The position numbers and the translations under genes are program-made. The notes under the pieces were generated by a model that saw only the letters and a program-made list of their open reading frames with translations, searched no databases and was not told the DNA's origin. A stretch of DNA of 64,000 nucleotides from an uncultured Candidatus Actinomarinales bacterium (GTDB lineage: Bacteria; Actinomycetota; Acidimicrobiia; Actinomarinales; Actinomarinaceae), in NCBI GenBank assembly GCA_943840565.1, contig CALSUY010000001.1, positions 372,001 through 436,000 on the forward strand, in the 5' to 3' direction. Shown here piece by piece: positions 1 to 8,894 of the stretch (position 1 is the stretch's first letter; every line of letters starts with the position of its first letter).

Positions 1-73
1 ATTTTATTAGTCATAGATTAAGGTTAATAAAAAATATAACTATGAAAAAGTCAGGCCGTATACTTTCCAGTAT

Positions 74-1147
74 TTAATTTGCAAAAATAGAAAATAAATC
101 TAGGAACTTAAATTTCCAAATTACTTCATAGCTGTTTGAATCTACACGTACTCGTCTACTTGAAATTGTATTATCGAAATTTAATGTATTTTCATTGAAC
201 TTAATAAAATTTATCGAAAGCTTGTCTTTTAGATTTAAAAAATCTTTCCACTCATCTTTTGACGTACTGACAGATTGAGAACTTGAGTTTCTTATAGAGT
301 AAATCGGTTGGTCAATTTTAAAATTCTGAAAGTATCCAAAATTTTTAAGAGACTCATAATACAGTAACTCTGTGTCGATAAAATGGTTTGTTTTAAGTTC
401 ATCCACGAAAGACTTGTTAACAATTGTAATGATTTGTCTATCATTATCTAAATTAAGTCCAGCAAAGGTTAGTCCCGCATTAGCAGTCCATCCTGTTTTT
501 ATACCAATAAAGCCTTTATCGATAATTTGATTAGTTGAATAATAAACTTGTTCATTTCCAGACACATCATCAGAAAAACTACTCTTACTTGTTATAGCTA
601 TTAGTTTATAGTTTTCAATAAAATCTAAAGACATTAATAGTAGATCACTTAAAGTTGTCATATGATTTGCTTCATCCAAACCATCAGGATTTACAAAGTT
701 AGTATCTAACATACCAAGATTTTCTGCTTTCTTGTTCATTTTATCAACAAATAAATCTACATCATTGGATACAGCCATTGCAATTGCATATGCAGCGTCA
801 TTTGCGGAATAGATTAGAAGAAATTCAAGAAGATCTTCTACCGTTATTGTTACCCCATTCTTTAGATATGCAACCTTTCCAGCATATTCATAGTTTTCAG
901 GTAATGAAATTGTTATTAAGTCTTCAAACTCAAAGTGGTCAAGAAAAACAAGTGCTGTCATAATTTTTGTAATAGAAGCCGGAGCTATTTGTACGTCTAT
1001 ATTCTTTGAGTACATAGTAATTTCATTAACCAGGTCGTAAGAAAGGTAGTGTTCCGTTGTTATTTCCTCATTTTCTAATTCTGCACTAAGTAAATTTGTT
1101 CCTGGTAAAACAGTGAATGCAAGGAATAAAATTATAAATCTTCTGAT
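74..1147 (-). CDS. dacA: D-alanyl-D-alanine carboxypeptidase (PBP5/DacA family), probable ATC start
   Basis: Exported serine peptidase that trims the terminal D-Ala of peptidoglycan stem peptides. The three penicillin-binding motifs are present: SITK (SxxK), SAN (SxN) and KTG. The first ATG (1013-1015) lies only about 14 residues before SITK and would remove the secretion signal. Reading upstream in frame gives a good signal peptide (RRFIILFLAFTVLPG...LLSA) with no ATG, GTG or TTG. An ATC at 1145-1147 sits 6 nt after a GGGAG Shine-Dalgarno (1154-1158) and is my chosen start; it overlaps the stop of the upstream ftsR-like gene. The C-terminal PBP5 domain is short. The function is secure; the start codon is inference and a sequence error is possible. 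Confidence 0.85.
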   Translation of the reverse strand: MRRFIILFLAFTVLPGTNLLSAELENEEITTEHYLSYDLVNEITMYSKNIDVQIAPASITKIMTALVFLDHFEFEDLITISLPENYEYAGKVAYLKNGVTITVEDLLEFLLIYSANDAAYAIAMAVSNDVDLFVDKMNKKAENLGMLDTNFVNPDGLDEANHMTTLSDLLLMSLDFIENYKLIAITSKSSFSDDVSGNEQVYYSTNQIIDKGFIGIKTGWTANAGLTFAGLNLDNDRQIITIVNKSFVDELKTNHFIDTELLYYESLKNFGYFQNFKIDQPIYSIRNSSSQSVSTSKDEWKDFLNLKDKLSINFIKFNENTLNFDNTISSRRVRVDSNSYEVIWKFKFLDLFSIFAN

Positions 1148-1701
1148 ATAAAGCTCCCGATAATACTTGTAAAATTTTCAATAGCAATATTTAACTCTGA
1201 ATCATCATCAATATTATTTTTAACTAGTTCCATAAAGCCAGCTCCCCTATCAGACATAGATTTAAATATGGAAAAATTTTTAGCAGTAAAGCCTAAAGAA
1301 TAGAAATAAGCAAAAGCTAAGAATCTTCTAACGTCATCTTGTGTGTATAAATCCTTTTTATTTTCTAGTTGGTAATCTATAAGATCTTCATAATGAGCTA
1401 TTGACAACCCGGACCTTTTTAAAGCTTCATGTAAAGAGTAATCTTGAATAATAATGTTAACTTTTGCTCCTGATTTAAATAAATCAGGATTATTTTTAAT
1501 AGCTTTTAGTGTATAAAACTGATTTTCTTGTAAATCTAAAATTTTTAATATTCTCTTTATATCCTTATCTTTGAAATTTCTTGTCCCACCTTTTGAACGA
1601 GTTGGAGCTATCAATCCTTCCTTTTCAAGAAATCTAAGTCTAGAGATTGTAACTGATGGAAAATCTTTTTGAAGTTTCTTAACTGTTTCTCCAATATTCA
1701 T
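1132..1701 (-). CDS. MerR-family transcriptional regulator, FtsR-like
   Basis: DNA-binding regulator of 189 aa. The N-terminal winged helix (residues about 1-75) contains TISRLRFLEKEGLI and a GGTRNF wing, close to the pattern of the actinobacterial FtsR/Rv1828 group, which controls cell-division genes. The C-terminal part is a helical effector or dimerisation region without a recognisable metal site. The start overlaps the end of fmt by 4 nt, and the gene is followed by the carboxypeptidase, so it is probably the penultimate gene of the long minus-strand run. Assignment to FtsR rather than another MerR protein rests on motif resemblance only. Confidence 0.7.
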   Translation of the reverse strand: MNIGETVKKLQKDFPSVTISRLRFLEKEGLIAPTRSKGGTRNFKDKDIKRILKILDLQENQFYTLKAIKNNPDLFKSGAKVNIIIQDYSLHEALKRSGLSIAHYEDLIDYQLENKKDLYTQDDVRRFLAFAYFYSLGFTAKNFSIFKSMSDRGAGFMELVKNNIDDDSELNIAIENFTSIIGSFISEDL

Positions 1702-2513
1702 AAATTTCCTCTCATGTAGTCGTTTATACTCATCATTTTTTTTCCTTCAGGTGTTATTAATGAAGGATAAAGTTTCCCGTCAGTTAATTCTATTGGATAA
1801 TTATGTTCTTCATCTGTATATTTATGAATCTTAAAAATGTGTTGTTTGTGTGTAATAAATGCTGGACCCATAACATCAAACGCACGTATTATTTTTTTTG
1901 CTTCGGTAAGGGTTTTCCCATCTAGAGAGAAATCAACTTTTTTAAATTTCTTTGTAGTTGAATCTACTGTAGGTGATTTGATAACTATTTTTTCAGTTGC
2001 ATCAATAATTACTCCAATGTTTGTTTGGAACGACTGTACACAATTATTGTAAATATCTGATGCGTATGTTGAGCTATCTACCTTAAAGGAATCTTGGTAA
2101 ACAATATCACCGGCATCGATCTCTTTTTTAATTTTAAAAACGGTTAAACCTGCAGTGTTTTCATTGTTCAATATAATTGATTCCACTGGAGATGGTCCCT
2201 TATAACTAGGGAGTAAACTTAGGTGAATGTTATAAATCGCATTATTATTTTGAAGGAAATTTTCAGAAAATATTCTCCCAAAACTTACACACAACCCTCT
2301 TGTCATATCAAGATATTTTGCATTTTTATCGAAATATTGAAAATTTAGCCCATTGTCTTTGCAGAAAATTTCAACAGGATTGGGTAATATCTTCCTACCT
2401 CTTCCACTTGGTATAGGTTCGGTTGTTATCACAGTTAATATTTTTGTCTGATTCGATAAGACTCTTAAATAAGGGACACTTCGAACATCAGAGCCAAAAA
2501 AATAATTAAACAT
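1698..2513 (-). CDS. fmt: Methionyl-tRNA formyltransferase
   Basis: Formylates initiator Met-tRNA using 10-formyl-THF. The family N-terminus is seen as FNYFFGSDVRSVPYL and the catalytic segment as HLSLLPSYKGPSPVE, followed by AGLTVFKIKKEIDAGDI. A start at 2531 would add six residues; I prefer the ATG at 2511-2513 because it aligns with the family and overlaps the def stop (ATGTTTAA). At about 271 aa it is shorter than the usual 310 or so, the C-terminal tRNA-binding domain being reduced. It sits directly after def, the classical pairing of formylation and deformylation. Confidence 0.9.
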   Translation of the reverse strand: MFNYFFGSDVRSVPYLRVLSNQTKILTVITTEPIPSGRGRKILPNPVEIFCKDNGLNFQYFDKNAKYLDMTRGLCVSFGRIFSENFLQNNNAIYNIHLSLLPSYKGPSPVESIILNNENTAGLTVFKIKKEIDAGDIVYQDSFKVDSSTYASDIYNNCVQSFQTNIGVIIDATEKIVIKSPTVDSTTKKFKKVDFSLDGKTLTEAKKIIRAFDVMGPAFITHKQHIFKIHKYTDEEHNYPIELTDGKLYPSLITPEGKKMMSINDYMRGNL

Positions 2514-3000
2514 GTCTCCCAGGAAATCCATTTATTGAAATTTCTTTTAGCGCAGCTTTTCTTTCCTTCCTTTTCAAAGAACTAATTAAAAGCTTTCCAT
2601 TAAGGTGGTCTAGCTCATGTTGCAGTACTCTGCCAAGTAAATCGTCTCCTTCATATGTAACTAAGTTACCCTTTTCGTCATAAGCATCCAATGATGCGTA
2701 TTCTGCCCTTTCAATATCCCAATAATATCCTGGTAACGACAGGCAACCTTCCATGAATGTAATTGAACCCTTAGTATTTAAATTGTGTGGATTGATAGCA
2801 ACATACGGGCCATCTCCCGAATCAAAAACAAAAATATTTTTATTAATCCCGATTTGTGGAGCTGCTAAACCCACTCCGGGTGCAGCGTACATTATCTCAA
2901 TCATTTCATCTACAAGTAATTTAATAGAGTTATCAAAAATAGTAACGTCTGAAGACTTCATTTTTAAAGAAGGATAACCAAATTTAACTATCTCCTTCAT
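2506..3000 (-). CDS. def: Peptide deformylase
   Basis: Removes the N-formyl group from nascent proteins using a metal ion. All three signature motifs are visible: GVGLAAPQIG, EGCLSLPG (metal-binding Cys) and HELDH (two metal His plus catalytic Glu). The length of 164 aa is normal. Its ATG overlaps the stop of the upstream PriA-like gene (TAATG), and its stop overlaps the start of fmt, so coaBC-priA-def-fmt are translationally coupled. Confidence 0.96.
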   Translation of the reverse strand: MKEIVKFGYPSLKMKSSDVTIFDNSIKLLVDEMIEIMYAAPGVGLAAPQIGINKNIFVFDSGDGPYVAINPHNLNTKGSITFMEGCLSLPGYYWDIERAEYASLDAYDEKGNLVTYEGDDLLGRVLQHELDHLNGKLLISSLKRKERKAALKEISINGFPGRHV

Positions 3001-4364
3001 TACAGACTTTTTACCCTTTCAACAGTTGATTTATTTAATTTCTTAAATAGATTAATAATTTCATTGTAATTTATATTGTCGGTTAGTTTTATTTTGACTT
3101 CATAAACGTATTGATTATTTGTAATTTTTGGTCCAATTATATATTTGTTACTATTAACAAAATCTAAATTAATTTTCGAAGTAATTTTGTAGATTCTTAT
3201 ATTTAAGTTTGGTCCATATTTAGCTCGTTCACGCGCTTCTTTTTCAGCCCACTTTGACAGTTGTTTAGATTTTAATTTAGTAATTAAATCAATTTTTTTA
3301 GTTGTGAATATCACGATAGCTATATTCTTTTTATGGAAACGCGTGATATTCCTAATAAAACTTATCAATCTGTTAGAACTTAATATTCCATTAAATGAAA
3401 TTGTTGGATTGTATAATATTGCCGAAGTAATTGCTGCATTTTTTGGATCTGTGGTTAAATTATGGTTTTTTGAAATAAATTGTAAATCTTGGACATAAGA
3501 AAATATGGTTAGATCTTTATCTTGGTATTTTAGATCAAAAATTTCTAAACATTCATCCAGGCTGTTGCCATAAATGTAAGTAATGTCAATTTCAGGTATT
3601 TCCAAAAAATATTCATTAACATTAGAAAAGTACTCTAAGGATGGGAATTCGTTGTAATAATAAAAAGACCCATTAAATACCTTATGTTTGATTAAAGATG
3701 ATTCAATGATATTTAAATTATTTAATTTTGGTAGGTTGTAGCTAATATTGTTCGAATTAAAGAAATGGAAAGTAAGCTTATCATCAACATTAATTCTTTC
3801 AAAATTTACTGATAAAACAATTATCGTTTCAAACTCTTTATTCTTCTCCCAAAATGAAGTAAATTCTTTAACGCCACCAGTTTTTTGATAAAAGCTTACT
3901 TTTTTCCCATTATTTTTTAAATGCTCAGCTACTTGTTTTGATTCTTCTAATGAAGATGTAAAAATGATGTTATAAGACTCTTTAAGATAAATTGCTACAT
4001 CAGAATTTGGTTTAATAAAAATATTGTTCGTTTTCACTTTATTTTGCTTAGAAAGCAACTCATAGCTTATGTGTTTATCTAGTAAAATCCCAATGTTAAG
4101 ATTATTTGACACAGCTAATCTTTCTAAATATTTGTATTGGTTCCTATTGATACTTCCTATCTTTTTAAAAAGAGTTTTAGTATTGCTTACTGAACTAGTT
4201 GCTAAATTTACTTCAGTAATTATTGCGTTCCTTGTTGTGTTTCTAAATGGGACAGTTACGATATCCCCAACTTGGATATTATCTGCATATTTATCAGGAA
4301 CTTTGTATGTAAATTGATTAAAGCCATAAGTGTTATTGAATATAATTTCAAGGTTTATAAACAC
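3000..4364 (-). CDS. priA: Degenerate PriA-like primosomal protein
   Basis: Probable replication-restart protein. The N-terminus resembles the PriA 3'-DNA-binding domain (LEIIFNNTYGFNQFTY...VGDIVTVPFRN), and its place between coaBC and def is a PriA position in Actinobacteria. The protein is only 454 aa against roughly 650-730 in the family. I see no Walker A motif, no helicase DExH box and only one cysteine, so neither ATPase activity nor the zinc-binding cysteine cluster is supported. Actinobacterial PriA proteins are known to lack helicase motifs; this one looks even more reduced. Identity is moderately sure and rests partly on position. Confidence 0.65.
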   Translation of the reverse strand: MFINLEIIFNNTYGFNQFTYKVPDKYADNIQVGDIVTVPFRNTTRNAIITEVNLATSSVSNTKTLFKKIGSINRNQYKYLERLAVSNNLNIGILLDKHISYELLSKQNKVKTNNIFIKPNSDVAIYLKESYNIIFTSSLEESKQVAEHLKNNGKKVSFYQKTGGVKEFTSFWEKNKEFETIIVLSVNFERINVDDKLTFHFFNSNNISYNLPKLNNLNIIESSLIKHKVFNGSFYYYNEFPSLEYFSNVNEYFLEIPEIDITYIYGNSLDECLEIFDLKYQDKDLTIFSYVQDLQFISKNHNLTTDPKNAAITSAILYNPTISFNGILSSNRLISFIRNITRFHKKNIAIVIFTTKKIDLITKLKSKQLSKWAEKEARERAKYGPNLNIRIYKITSKINLDFVNSNKYIIGPKITNNQYVYEVKIKLTDNINYNEIINLFKKLNKSTVERVKSL

Positions 4365-4366
4365 GA

Positions 4367-5479
4367 CTATAAAACAGTATTATCGATTATTAAAACTGCA
4401 ATTTCATACTTTGAAAGCCTATTGGTCTTTATTAACAATCTATCTGAATTTATAATAGACACTTCATTGTAGTCACTTCCCACTTGATTATTTTTAATAT
4501 TGTTAATTACTAAAAAGTTTACATTTTTATCTTTCAATTTTTCAAATCTTAATTCATCATCAAGTTGTGCAGAAAAAGCAATAGATATAATATTGGGATT
4601 ATTTTTCACGATACTTTTTATAATGTCGATATTTGGACGTAACGTTATATTAAGAGCGCCATTTTTCCTACTGAGCTTTTTATCTGTATAGTCGGTAACA
4701 AAATCAGATACTGCAGCAACCATAAATAAGTGTGAGGCATCAACAACTTCTCTTCCAAGAATGTTCATTAAACTTTCTGAATTGGTAAATTCTATATTAT
4801 TAGCATGAGGAATTTCATCGATGTTTGATGCATGAATGTAAGTAATTTCATAACCCCTTGCAAGGAGTTCTAACGCAATTGCTCTCCCCTGCTTTCCTGA
4901 TGAATTATTGGTGATTGTTCTCACAGAGTCTATATGTTCAACTGTTCCACCCGAAGTAACGACAATTTTAGTCTTTTTGTCGCTAATCAAAGTAACAAAT
5001 TCTTCTGGCTCAATTAATCTTCCTTCTCCTTTGTCTCCTATATCTAAGTTTCCATAACGAGGCCCACAGATTATGTTGTTTTTAGATAAAAATTTCAAAT
5101 TAGATTGTATATTATGATTTAAATACATTTCTTGATGCATAGCGGGTGCTATGTACACAGGTTTTGTATGCATGAGAATGGTTGAAAGCAATAAATCATC
5201 AGCAATTCCCATTGCCATCTTCGATATAAAGTTTGCTGTTGCTGGATAAATAAGAAACTTGTCTGCCCAGCGCCCTAATTCTATATGAGGAGAGCCAGGT
5301 AACTCATCCCAAGAAGTGTAAACTGATTCATTATCTAAAAACTTCTTTGAAAGGTACCTTTTCCCACCAGATGTAGCTATTACCTTTACATTATTCTCTT
5401 TAGCTAAAATGTTATACAGTAATTCGGATTTTGAAGCAGCAACACTACCAGTTATCCCCAATAGTATTTTGTTACTCAT
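4367..5479 (-). CDS. coaBC: Bifunctional CoaBC (phosphopantothenoylcysteine synthetase/decarboxylase)
   Basis: Converts 4'-phosphopantothenate plus cysteine to 4'-phosphopantetheine in CoA synthesis. The N-terminal flavoprotein decarboxylase (CoaC) shows GITGSVAASK, the active-site His in SPHIELGRWAD and PATANFISKMAMGIADD. The CoaB half begins near TKIVVTSGGTVEHID and carries NNSSGKQG and AAVSDF. The PxMNxxMW motif reads PAMHQEMY, so Asn and Trp are replaced. The length of 370 aa is slightly under the usual 400. The gene follows rpoZ after a 5-nt gap. Confidence 0.92.
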   Translation of the reverse strand: MSNKILLGITGSVAASKSELLYNILAKENNVKVIATSGGKRYLSKKFLDNESVYTSWDELPGSPHIELGRWADKFLIYPATANFISKMAMGIADDLLLSTILMHTKPVYIAPAMHQEMYLNHNIQSNLKFLSKNNIICGPRYGNLDIGDKGEGRLIEPEEFVTLISDKKTKIVVTSGGTVEHIDSVRTITNNSSGKQGRAIALELLARGYEITYIHASNIDEIPHANNIEFTNSESLMNILGREVVDASHLFMVAAVSDFVTDYTDKKLSRKNGALNITLRPNIDIIKSIVKNNPNIISIAFSAQLDDELRFEKLKDKNVNFLVINNIKNNQVGSDYNEVSIINSDRLLIKTNRLSKYEIAVLIIDNTVL

Positions 5480-5484
5480 CGCGA

Positions 5485-5712
5485 CTATTCGTTGTCTGAA
5501 ACCTCTACTTTGCCTGCAGCTATTTCTTCAAAAGCGACAGTCAATGGTTTCCTACTTAAGCTTTGAACTTGAGGTGGAGTGTACGCTCCTATACCTTCGC
5601 CAAGTTGGTTAAAGTATGAATTTATATCCTTCGCTCTTTTTGCAGAGGTTATTACGAGTGCAAATCTTCCAGGTGTTTCTTTAAGCAATTCTTCAATAGG
5701 TGGTTTTATCAT
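5485..5712 (-). CDS. rpoZ: RNA polymerase omega subunit
   Basis: Small RNA polymerase assembly subunit, 75 aa. The family pattern is clear in GRFALVITSAKRAKDIN and in the C-terminal KPLTVAFEEIAAGKV. The gmk-rpoZ-coaBC order is typical of Actinobacteria. Its start overlaps the gmk stop, a TGA at 5709-5711. Confidence 0.94.
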   Translation of the reverse strand: MIKPPIEELLKETPGRFALVITSAKRAKDINSYFNQLGEGIGAYTPPQVQSLSRKPLTVAFEEIAAGKVEVSDNE

Positions 5713-6242
5713 CTTTCCTCCAGACTATATATTATATCTAATATCTTATTAACTGTAGTATTTATATCCTTATTCTTAATTTGATAATCAAATTTGTCCA
5801 TAAAGCTTCGTTGGTATTCAGCTAGACGCATCCTCTCATCGATGAATGCTTCATCGTGCCCCCTTTTTATTAGTCGTTTGATTAATTCTTCATCATCTAT
5901 ATCTATAAATATTCCTGTAAAAGATGGATTTGAAGCTAAAAGCTTTGTAGCTCCGTTTACTTCTAGATCAAGAATAAGGGAACCTACAGAATTATTTACA
6001 GCATTTTTGCTTGTCCCGTAGTAGTTTCTTCCATATTTTTCATATTCAACAAAGAAATCATCGTCAATAAGTCTTAAAAACTCTTCTTCTGTAACGAAAT
6101 TGTAATCTTCACCGTTATACTCTCCCTCTCTAATATTTCTTGATGTATAAGAAACAGAAAATTGGAAGTCTCTTTTTTGCCGTATTGCATCGATGATTGT
6201 TGATTTACCAACACCTGATGGACCAGAAAAAATAAAAATCAT
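5709..6242 (-). CDS. gmk: Guanylate kinase
   Basis: ATP-dependent phosphorylation of GMP to GDP. A P-loop GPSGVGKST opens the protein; SVSYTSRNIREGEYNGEDY is the GMP-binding region. The length of 177 aa is normal for a compact Gmk. The gene lies directly after the mIHF gene, overlapping by 4 nt. It ends in TGA, which serves as one of the controls that TGA is an ordinary stop in this genome. Confidence 0.96.
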   Translation of the reverse strand: MIFIFSGPSGVGKSTIIDAIRQKRDFQFSVSYTSRNIREGEYNGEDYNFVTEEEFLRLIDDDFFVEYEKYGRNYYGTSKNAVNNSVGSLILDLEVNGATKLLASNPSFTGIFIDIDDEELIKRLIKRGHDEAFIDERMRLAEYQRSFMDKFDYQIKNKDINTTVNKILDIIYSLEER

Positions 6243-6526
6243 TTCGAATCTATAAAAACTTTTATGTTCATAATATTTTCGTTTGTTAGTTCTTTAATCA
6301 TAGTTTTTTCGGTTAAACCTATATTATCGAGATATCGAGCAGTTTCCACTTTTCCTAAGAATTTAGTTTCTGTTAGATACTTATGCACCCTTATAGAATT
6401 AAGTTCATTATCTTTATAGGCCATCTCAAGGTTTTTAACTATAAAATCAGAATTCATTTCAAAATCTGAAATAAATTCTTTCCTTTTTAAACTTATATCA
6501 GCGACAATTTCAGTAAATTTACTCAA
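6239..6526 (-). CDS. mihF: Actinobacterial integration host factor (mIHF)
   Basis: Small nucleoid protein of 95 aa. The central stretch IVKNLEMAYKDNELNSI followed by RVHKYLTETKFLGKVETARYL matches the mIHF/sIHF pattern (variable helix, then a GKVRA-like helix-two-turn-helix). Its position just before gmk is the position of mIHF in mycobacteria and streptomycetes. In those genomes pyr genes usually lie between nusB and mIHF; here nusB abuts it, overlapping by 8 nt. A strong marker that the source is an actinobacterium. Confidence 0.85.
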   Translation of the reverse strand: MSKFTEIVADISLKRKEFISDFEMNSDFIVKNLEMAYKDNELNSIRVHKYLTETKFLGKVETARYLDNIGLTEKTMIKELTNENIMNIKVFIDSK

Positions 6527-6896
6527 TTTCAGTACTCACTGAATTTAAAATACCATTTACGAATTTAGCACCACTTTGTGAGGAATGCTTATCTGTTAAT
6601 TTTACCCATTCTGAAATTATGACTTTTTTTGGAGTTAAGTTCATAATTAACTCAGATATTCCTAAAATCAAGGAACTTTTTTCAACTTTACCTATTCTGG
6701 TATAGCTCCAATTTTTGCTGTAAGTTTCTATTGAATTTATTATCCGTTCATTGTTTAATTTTGTATTCTCAATTAGTTGCGTACATCGTAATAATTGATT
6801 TTCTTCTAAGTTGTTTTTAACAATCTCAACATTCTGAAAATCAAGATCGGAATTAAAAAAAGATTCAAACGAAACAGCTCTAAAATCTTTCATCAT
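6519..6896 (-). CDS. nusB: Transcription antitermination protein NusB
   Basis: All-helical RNA-binding protein that pairs with NusE (S10) at rRNA boxA. The C-terminal half shows NWSYTRIGKVEKSSLILGI, PKKVIISEWVKL and GAKFVNGILN, all family signatures. It is 125 aa, on the short side. Its start overlaps the efp stop, so translation is probably coupled. Confidence 0.93.
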   Translation of the reverse strand: MMKDFRAVSFESFFNSDLDFQNVEIVKNNLEENQLLRCTQLIENTKLNNERIINSIETYSKNWSYTRIGKVEKSSLILGISELIMNLTPKKVIISEWVKLTDKHSSQSGAKFVNGILNSVSTEIE

Positions 6897-7450
6897 GTTC
6901 GTGTCATATAAGTTGAGTTTTTTGTATCGACCTTTATAGTCTCATCTTCTTCAATAAACATAGGTACATTTAGAACTAAGCCAGTTTCGCAGGTTATAGA
7001 TTTAGTTGAAGAAGAGACAGTGTCCCCTTTTACAGCAGGTTCAGCTTTAGTAACTTTTAAGTTAACCGTTGCAGGCAAAACTATATCTATAGGTGTTTCA
7101 TTGTACATTTGAATAGTTACCTCTTGGTTTGAAGTTAAAAAAAGATATTTGTTTTCAACAATAGAGGGAGTAAGTGATATTTGTACATAGGTTTCAGTGT
7201 TCATAAATACATAATTATCCCCATCTTGATAGAGAAATTGAAAAGTTTGTTTATCAATGTATGCTTGTTCAACGTCTTCATCAGCTCTAAAAGTTTTATC
7301 AACTACACCACCACTTGATAAATTTTTTAATTTTGTTTTAACAAAAGCTCTACCTTTACCTGGTTTAACGTGTTGGTATTCAAGAATTAAGTAAAGAGTA
7401 TTATCGACAAGAATTGACTGACCTGGTCTTATATCATTAGTAGATACCAT
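6893..7450 (-). CDS. efp: Elongation factor P
   Basis: Relieves ribosome stalling at polyproline. The domain-I tip HVKPGKGRAFVKTKLKN carries the modifiable residue in KPGKG. The usual three OB/KOW-like domains fit in 185 aa. In most Actinobacteria aro genes separate mltG and efp; here mltG ends exactly where efp begins. The stop is TGA. Confidence 0.97.
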   Translation of the reverse strand: MVSTNDIRPGQSILVDNTLYLILEYQHVKPGKGRAFVKTKLKNLSSGGVVDKTFRADEDVEQAYIDKQTFQFLYQDGDNYVFMNTETYVQISLTPSIVENKYLFLTSNQEVTIQMYNETPIDIVLPATVNLKVTKAEPAVKGDTVSSSTKSITCETGLVLNVPMFIEEDETIKVDTKNSTYMTRT

Positions 7451-8523
7451 TATGGAATCACTCCTTCTTCCTTTGCTTTATTTTTCATATTTATAAAATC
7501 CGTATAATCATTTGTAAAGGACATCTTGCCATTCTTTTCAGTCAAAAGGTAATACAAATAATCATTTTCAGGTGTTTCCAACACTGCACGAAGAGACCTT
7601 TCTCCGAATCCTGATATAGGAGTAGGTGGTAACCCTAAATACTTATATGTATTGTAAGGGGAATCTACTTGTAAATCTACCAATAAAACCTGTGACTTTC
7701 TCTTTTGTAGTGCGTACAATACAGTGGCATCAATTTGAATTAGCATGTCTTCATCAAGTCTATTTTTTACAACTGAAGAAACAAGAGGGCGGTCTTCCTG
7801 TAATTTAGACTCAGCTTCAACCAAACTAGCAATAGTAAAAAATTCGTTATAAGAATTAATCCACGAAGGAAGAGAAGTGCTTAAGAGCAACCTATCTGCA
7901 ACCGTTTCTAATTCGTTAACCATTAATTGAAGGATATCTTCACCGTTTGAGTCAATGTTTATTTGATATGTATTTGGATAAAGTAAACCTTCCCAGTTGT
8001 TTAGATTTGATGGGTCGTTTAAATAAAGATACTTACTCTTTACCTGACCAGACAAAAGTGAGTTTTTTAGTAGGTCGTAATCGAAACCTGTTTGCGAAGA
8101 TATAGATACCAATGTTTCAGTTATCCAAAGTCCCTCTGGAACTGTTATTGTATAAGTCTTTAATGGAGGTCCTTTCAGGAGTATTTCTGTTATCTCAGAA
8201 AATTCTAAGTTATTAGGAATTTCATACTCTCCTGCACGTAATTTATCAGTAAGGTTTTCATTTCTTAAATATAATTCAAAAGCAAGTTTTGAAGAAATAA
8301 CTCCTTCAGATGACAAAAGAGAGGCAATTTCAGAAGCTGAAGATCCTTGTTGGATTTGAACATCTATAATCTGAACGATTGATGAGTTTGAATTATTAAA
8401 ATTTGCATCAACTTTTTCTATTGAGTTCGCTAAATTCCCAGTTGTTATTACAGCAATAAAAATAAGACTTATTGTTATTAAGACCATAAAATTGGTGCGG
8501 TTTTTAAGATATGTATTAAACAT
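7450..8523 (-). CDS. mltG: Endolytic transglycosylase MltG (YceG family)
   Basis: Membrane-anchored lytic transglycosylase that cleaves nascent glycan strands. One N-terminal membrane segment (NFMVLITISLIFIAVITTG) is followed by a LysM-like region, then the YceG catalytic part with SLVEAESK (catalytic Glu), RPLVSSVVKNRL, LGLPPTPI and ENDYLYYL. I chose the ATG at 8521-8523, whose ATGTTTAA overlaps the ruvX stop, giving 357 aa; an upstream start at 8565 would lie deep inside ruvX. Confidence 0.92.
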   Translation of the reverse strand: MFNTYLKNRTNFMVLITISLIFIAVITTGNLANSIEKVDANFNNSNSSIVQIIDVQIQQGSSASEIASLLSSEGVISSKLAFELYLRNENLTDKLRAGEYEIPNNLEFSEITEILLKGPPLKTYTITVPEGLWITETLVSISSQTGFDYDLLKNSLLSGQVKSKYLYLNDPSNLNNWEGLLYPNTYQINIDSNGEDILQLMVNELETVADRLLLSTSLPSWINSYNEFFTIASLVEAESKLQEDRPLVSSVVKNRLDEDMLIQIDATVLYALQKRKSQVLLVDLQVDSPYNTYKYLGLPPTPISGFGERSLRAVLETPENDYLYYLLTEKNGKMSFTNDYTDFINMKNKAKEEGVIP

Positions 8524-8893
8524 TAGAAAGATAAGTTTCAAGAATTTGTAATGCAGATATGTCATCTACTCTTTCATTATTTGATTTTGTTACAATTGAA
8601 GAAGTCATTCTTTCATCAATCTTAATGACTGTTATATTAAAATTTTCATTAATAACTTCTTTGATAAAAAGATCTGTTTCTTTGCTCATTCTTGTTTCGC
8701 TATTATTCAGACCTATCGGATTCCCAATAGCTATCCGATCTATTTCATAGTTTTCAACTATTTTTGACAATTCTTCAATCAAATTTGTTTTTTTAGTATC
8801 TATAACTTTTAAAGCAAAGGAGGTATTGGATTTTCTTGTATATACTGCTAAACCTATATACCTCTCGCCGAAGTCAATTGCTAAAATGTTCAC
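8516..8893 (-). CDS. ruvX: Putative pre-16S rRNA nuclease / Holliday junction resolvase YqgF
   Basis: RNase H-fold nuclease acting in 16S rRNA 5' maturation. The catalytic Asp sits in AIDFGERYIGLAV; the second acidic region is KIDERMTSS and the last is VDDISALQIL. It is 125 aa and lies one base after the alaS stop, in the conserved alaS-ruvX-mltG order. Confidence 0.92.
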   Translation of the reverse strand: MNILAIDFGERYIGLAVYTRKSNTSFALKVIDTKKTNLIEELSKIVENYEIDRIAIGNPIGLNNSETRMSKETDLFIKEVINENFNITVIKIDERMTSSIVTKSNNERVDDISALQILETYLSNV

Positions 8894-8894
8894 A

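Noticed and set aside
1-73. Short plus-strand frame near 43-77
   Set aside because: Only 11 codons with no supporting signal; nothing else seen in the first 73 bases.
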